Below, in pieces: positions 63,893-64,000 of a stretch of DNA of 64,000 nt. Each line of letters starts with the position of its first letter. Positions within the stretch are counted from its first letter, which is position 1. Under the pieces are notes generated by a model. That model did no database searches and was not told the origin of the DNA. It was given only the letters and a program-made list of their open reading frames with translations. The stretch lies in NCBI GenBank assembly GCA_942493365.1, contig OW818697.1:992001-1056000 (forward strand), written 5' to 3'. The position numbers were made by a program, and so were the translations under genes. The DNA comes from UBA8949 sp942493365 (lineage in GTDB: Bacteria > Bacillota > Clostridia > Saccharofermentanales > UBA5734).

Positions 63893-64000
63893 ACATTTCC
63901 CTCCAAAATTTAATATTTAGAAATCTGTGATGCAGTAATATTATCGTATTCAATAATTGCCGTCAACACATTGTTTGAGCGATACAGGAAGCTGAACGGT

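Overview
The window looks like a chromosomal segment from a Gram-positive-type, probably anaerobic member of the Bacillota (Clostridia-like). Evidence: a TPP riboswitch in front of an ECF-type ThiT, an Asn-type T-box in front of asnB, a type III glutamine synthetase beside a type I-alpha enzyme, an ANTAR antiterminator, ANTAR-type control of nitrogen genes, a fused AccD-AccA carboxyltransferase, a corrinoid-type methyltetrahydrofolate methyltransferase, lipoproteins, and strong AGGAGG ribosome sites. Core genes are GC-rich. The genus cannot be told from the sequence alone. No phage, transposase, integrase or CRISPR array was seen.

Layout. 1-2120: end of a fatty-acid operon (accC, fused accDA, terminator). 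2121-13900: an accessory, largely defence-type region in two blocks. Block A (AT-rich) carries a TcmP-like methyltransferase-fold protein, a radical-SAM-like protein with a CX3CX3C motif, a DUF6338-like membrane protein and a 50-residue Pro-rich peptide. It ends at a diverged second copy of the accA 3' end, terminator and promoter. Block B follows that copy: fic-hsdM-hsdS-hsdR (Fic inside a type I restriction operon), then an opposing higB-higA toxin-antitoxin pair with a textbook promoter between two operator palindromes. 14056-23030: housekeeping genes (pepP, thiT, pyrG, guaB, greA, lysS, rsuA, an Smr-like protein). 23147-30180: pstSCAB-phoU-phoB-phoR, the phosphate uptake and sensing operon. 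30229-33963: UDG, VanZ-like protein, tRNA-Gln, DUF4342-like and CarD-like proteins, a decayed metzincin fragment and a secreted protein. 33956-38185: two sugar isomerases, then a Crp-type regulator diverging from ccdA-resA, with a rhodanese. 38335-44442: a 2035-residue surface protein with three hydrolase modules.

44626-62435 is a nitrogen-assimilation region: an Amt-PII fusion transporter with a small membrane partner, glnN (GSIII), a methyl-H4folate methyltransferase, purF, T-box-asnB, gltB-gltD, glnA (GSI) and an ANTAR antiterminator protein. glnN and glnA each have a strong promoter followed at once by a leader terminator with near-identical sequence and a six-base loop, so both glutamine synthetases are probably controlled by antitermination, plausibly through the ANTAR protein. 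Ammonium entry, glutamine/glutamate synthesis and use of glutamine by PurF and AsnB are thus encoded together.

The most unusual points are: (1) a CTP synthase whose glutaminase domain has lost its catalytic cysteine; (2) the TcmP/radical-SAM/DUF6338 cassette between two copies of the accA 3' end; (3) paired gln leaders next to an ANTAR gene; (4) an intergenic family of seven-base repeats forming large hairpins that often supply the stop codon of the preceding gene; (5) the three-hydrolase giant protein.
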